This document shows positions 63,401 through 64,000 of a stretch of DNA of 64,000 nt, piece by piece. Where the stretch lies: positions 62,001-126,000 of the forward strand of contig CALTWF010000003.1 in NCBI GenBank assembly GCA_943912755.1. The letters run 5' to 3'. The position numbers and the translations under genes are program-made. The stretch comes from an uncultured Pseudomonas sp. Lineage in GTDB: Bacteria; Pseudomonadota; Gammaproteobacteria; Pseudomonadales; Pseudomonadaceae. The notes beneath the pieces were generated by a model. That model saw only the letters and a list, made by a program, of their open reading frames with translations, was not told the DNA's origin and ran no database searches. Position 1 is the first letter of the stretch, and each line of letters starts with the position of its first letter.

Positions 63401-64000
63401 TCAAAAATATCGCGTCGGGTCCTGAACACCGGCCGCGGCGAAGCCTTCGGCACGCAGGCGGCAGCTGTCGCACTTGCCGCACGCACGGCCGTCATCGTCG
63501 GCCTGATAGCAGGAAACGGTGAGGCTGTAGTCCACGCCGCGGGCCATGCCGGCCTGGACGATCTGCGCCTTGCTGAGGTTCTGCAATGGCGCCTGGATAC
63601 GGAAGCCCTGCCCTTCCACACCGGCCTTGGTCGCCAGGTTGGCCATGCGCTCGAAGGCCTCGACGAACTCCGGACGGCAGTCCGGGTAACCGGAGTAGTC
63701 CACGGCGTTCACACCAATGAAGATATCCCGCGCTTCCAGCACTTCGGCCCATCCCAGCGCCAGGGACAGGAACACGGTGTTGCGCGCCGGCACATAGGTC
63801 ACCGGGATGCCCTCGCTCGGCGCTTCCGGCACATCGATACTGCTGTCGGTCAGGGCCGAGCCACCGATGCCGTTGAGGTTCAGGCCGATCACCTTGTGCT
63901 CGACCACACCCAGGTCACGGGCGACCCGGGCAGCCGCATCGAGTTCGGCGCGATGGCGCTGACCGTAGTCGAAACTCATGGTGTAGCACTGGTAGCCCTC
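63401..64000 (-). CDS. queC: 7-cyano-7-deazaguanine synthase QueC (partial at the window end)
   Basis: The C-terminal about 200 residues of an ATP-dependent enzyme that makes preQ0 for queuosine. The frame continues past 64000 with [16 protein letters not shown], the QueC sequence just after its missing ATP loop. The zinc site [24 protein letters not shown] (four Cys) and [16 protein letters not shown] are present. Stop at 63401. It lies upstream of tRNA-Lys on the same strand. Confidence 0.94.
   Translation of the reverse strand, partial: EGYQCYTMSFDYGQRHRAELDAAARVARDLGVVEHKVIGLNLNGIGGSALTDSSIDVPEAPSEGIPVTYVPARNTVFLSLALGWAEVLEARDIFIGVNAVDYSGYPDCRPEFVEAFERMANLATKAGVEGQGFRIQAPLQNLSKAQIVQAGMARGVDYSLTVSCYQADDDGRACGKCDSCRLRAEGFAAAGVQDPTRYF

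Noticed and set aside
1..64000. Search for insertion sequences, phage genes or toxin-antitoxin pairs
   Set aside because: No transposase, integrase, phage structural gene or recognisable toxin-antitoxin pair was seen. All well-supported genes are typical of the chromosome.

Overview
The window is chromosomal DNA of a Pseudomonas, most like the P. putida / P. fluorescens lineages. This rests on the high-GC codon use, the repeated REP core ATCGCTGGCAAGCCAGC, Pseudomonas-type small proteins (DUF2790, DUF2937, CvfB, YcgL), and core gene orders such as dapA-bamC-(MBL)-purC-tRNA-Ser and rnd-ycgL. Almost all of it is intact, densely packed genes. I see no insertion sequence, prophage, CRISPR array or rRNA operon.

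Layout. 1-5506: the end of an ada-like gene, a DUF2790 periplasmic protein, an acetyltransferase, peptide deformylase, a YihY membrane protein, a CsbD protein, an unknown protein, CvfB and a lipoprotein. 5503-15082: aceK, two convergent DMT transporters (the second behind an apparent valine-rich leader peptide), lpxO, cysK, a DUF748 protein, and a MoxR ATPase with its vWA partner. 15182-19375: a six-gene operon holding 5-oxoprolinase (pxpABC) and a class II glutamine amidotransferase, divergent from oligopeptidase B. 21595-32270: cyclic-nucleotide-binding, HNH, RNA methyltransferase, YcgN, nitroreductase, 2-hydroxyacid dehydrogenase, ycgL-rnd, eptA, a CHMI-type isomerase, YdcH and a second Asp/Asn hydroxylase.

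32497-38833 is a catabolic island. It has an IclR regulator divergent from a polar amino-acid ABC transporter (binding protein, permease, ATPase), followed by an FAD amine/amino-acid oxidase, a DUF861-type cupin and a MocR regulator. It looks like uptake and oxidation of one unidentified amine or amino acid. 39572-43521 is a FecI-FecR-TonB receptor system beside tRNA-Ser(CGA). 43843-55918 is mostly housekeeping: purC, an MBL hydrolase, bamC, dapA, gcvR, bcp, perM-like, tusA, bepA, nadA, a YdgA-like protein and a UDP-glucose dehydrogenase. 55928-59173 has an oxaloacetate decarboxylase homologue and a response regulator / diguanylate cyclase pair. 59254-63156 is a second FecI-FecR-receptor system, next to tRNA-Lys(UUU), and the window ends inside queC.

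The most unusual signal is at 9186-9478. A good sigma-70 promoter drives a 44-residue ORF with 12 valines in two runs, resembling the ilvBN leader peptide, in front of a DMT-family transporter. An 8-nt sequence inside the leader ORF is perfectly complementary to the transporter's Shine-Dalgarno region. This suggests valine-responsive translational attenuation of an exporter or importer.
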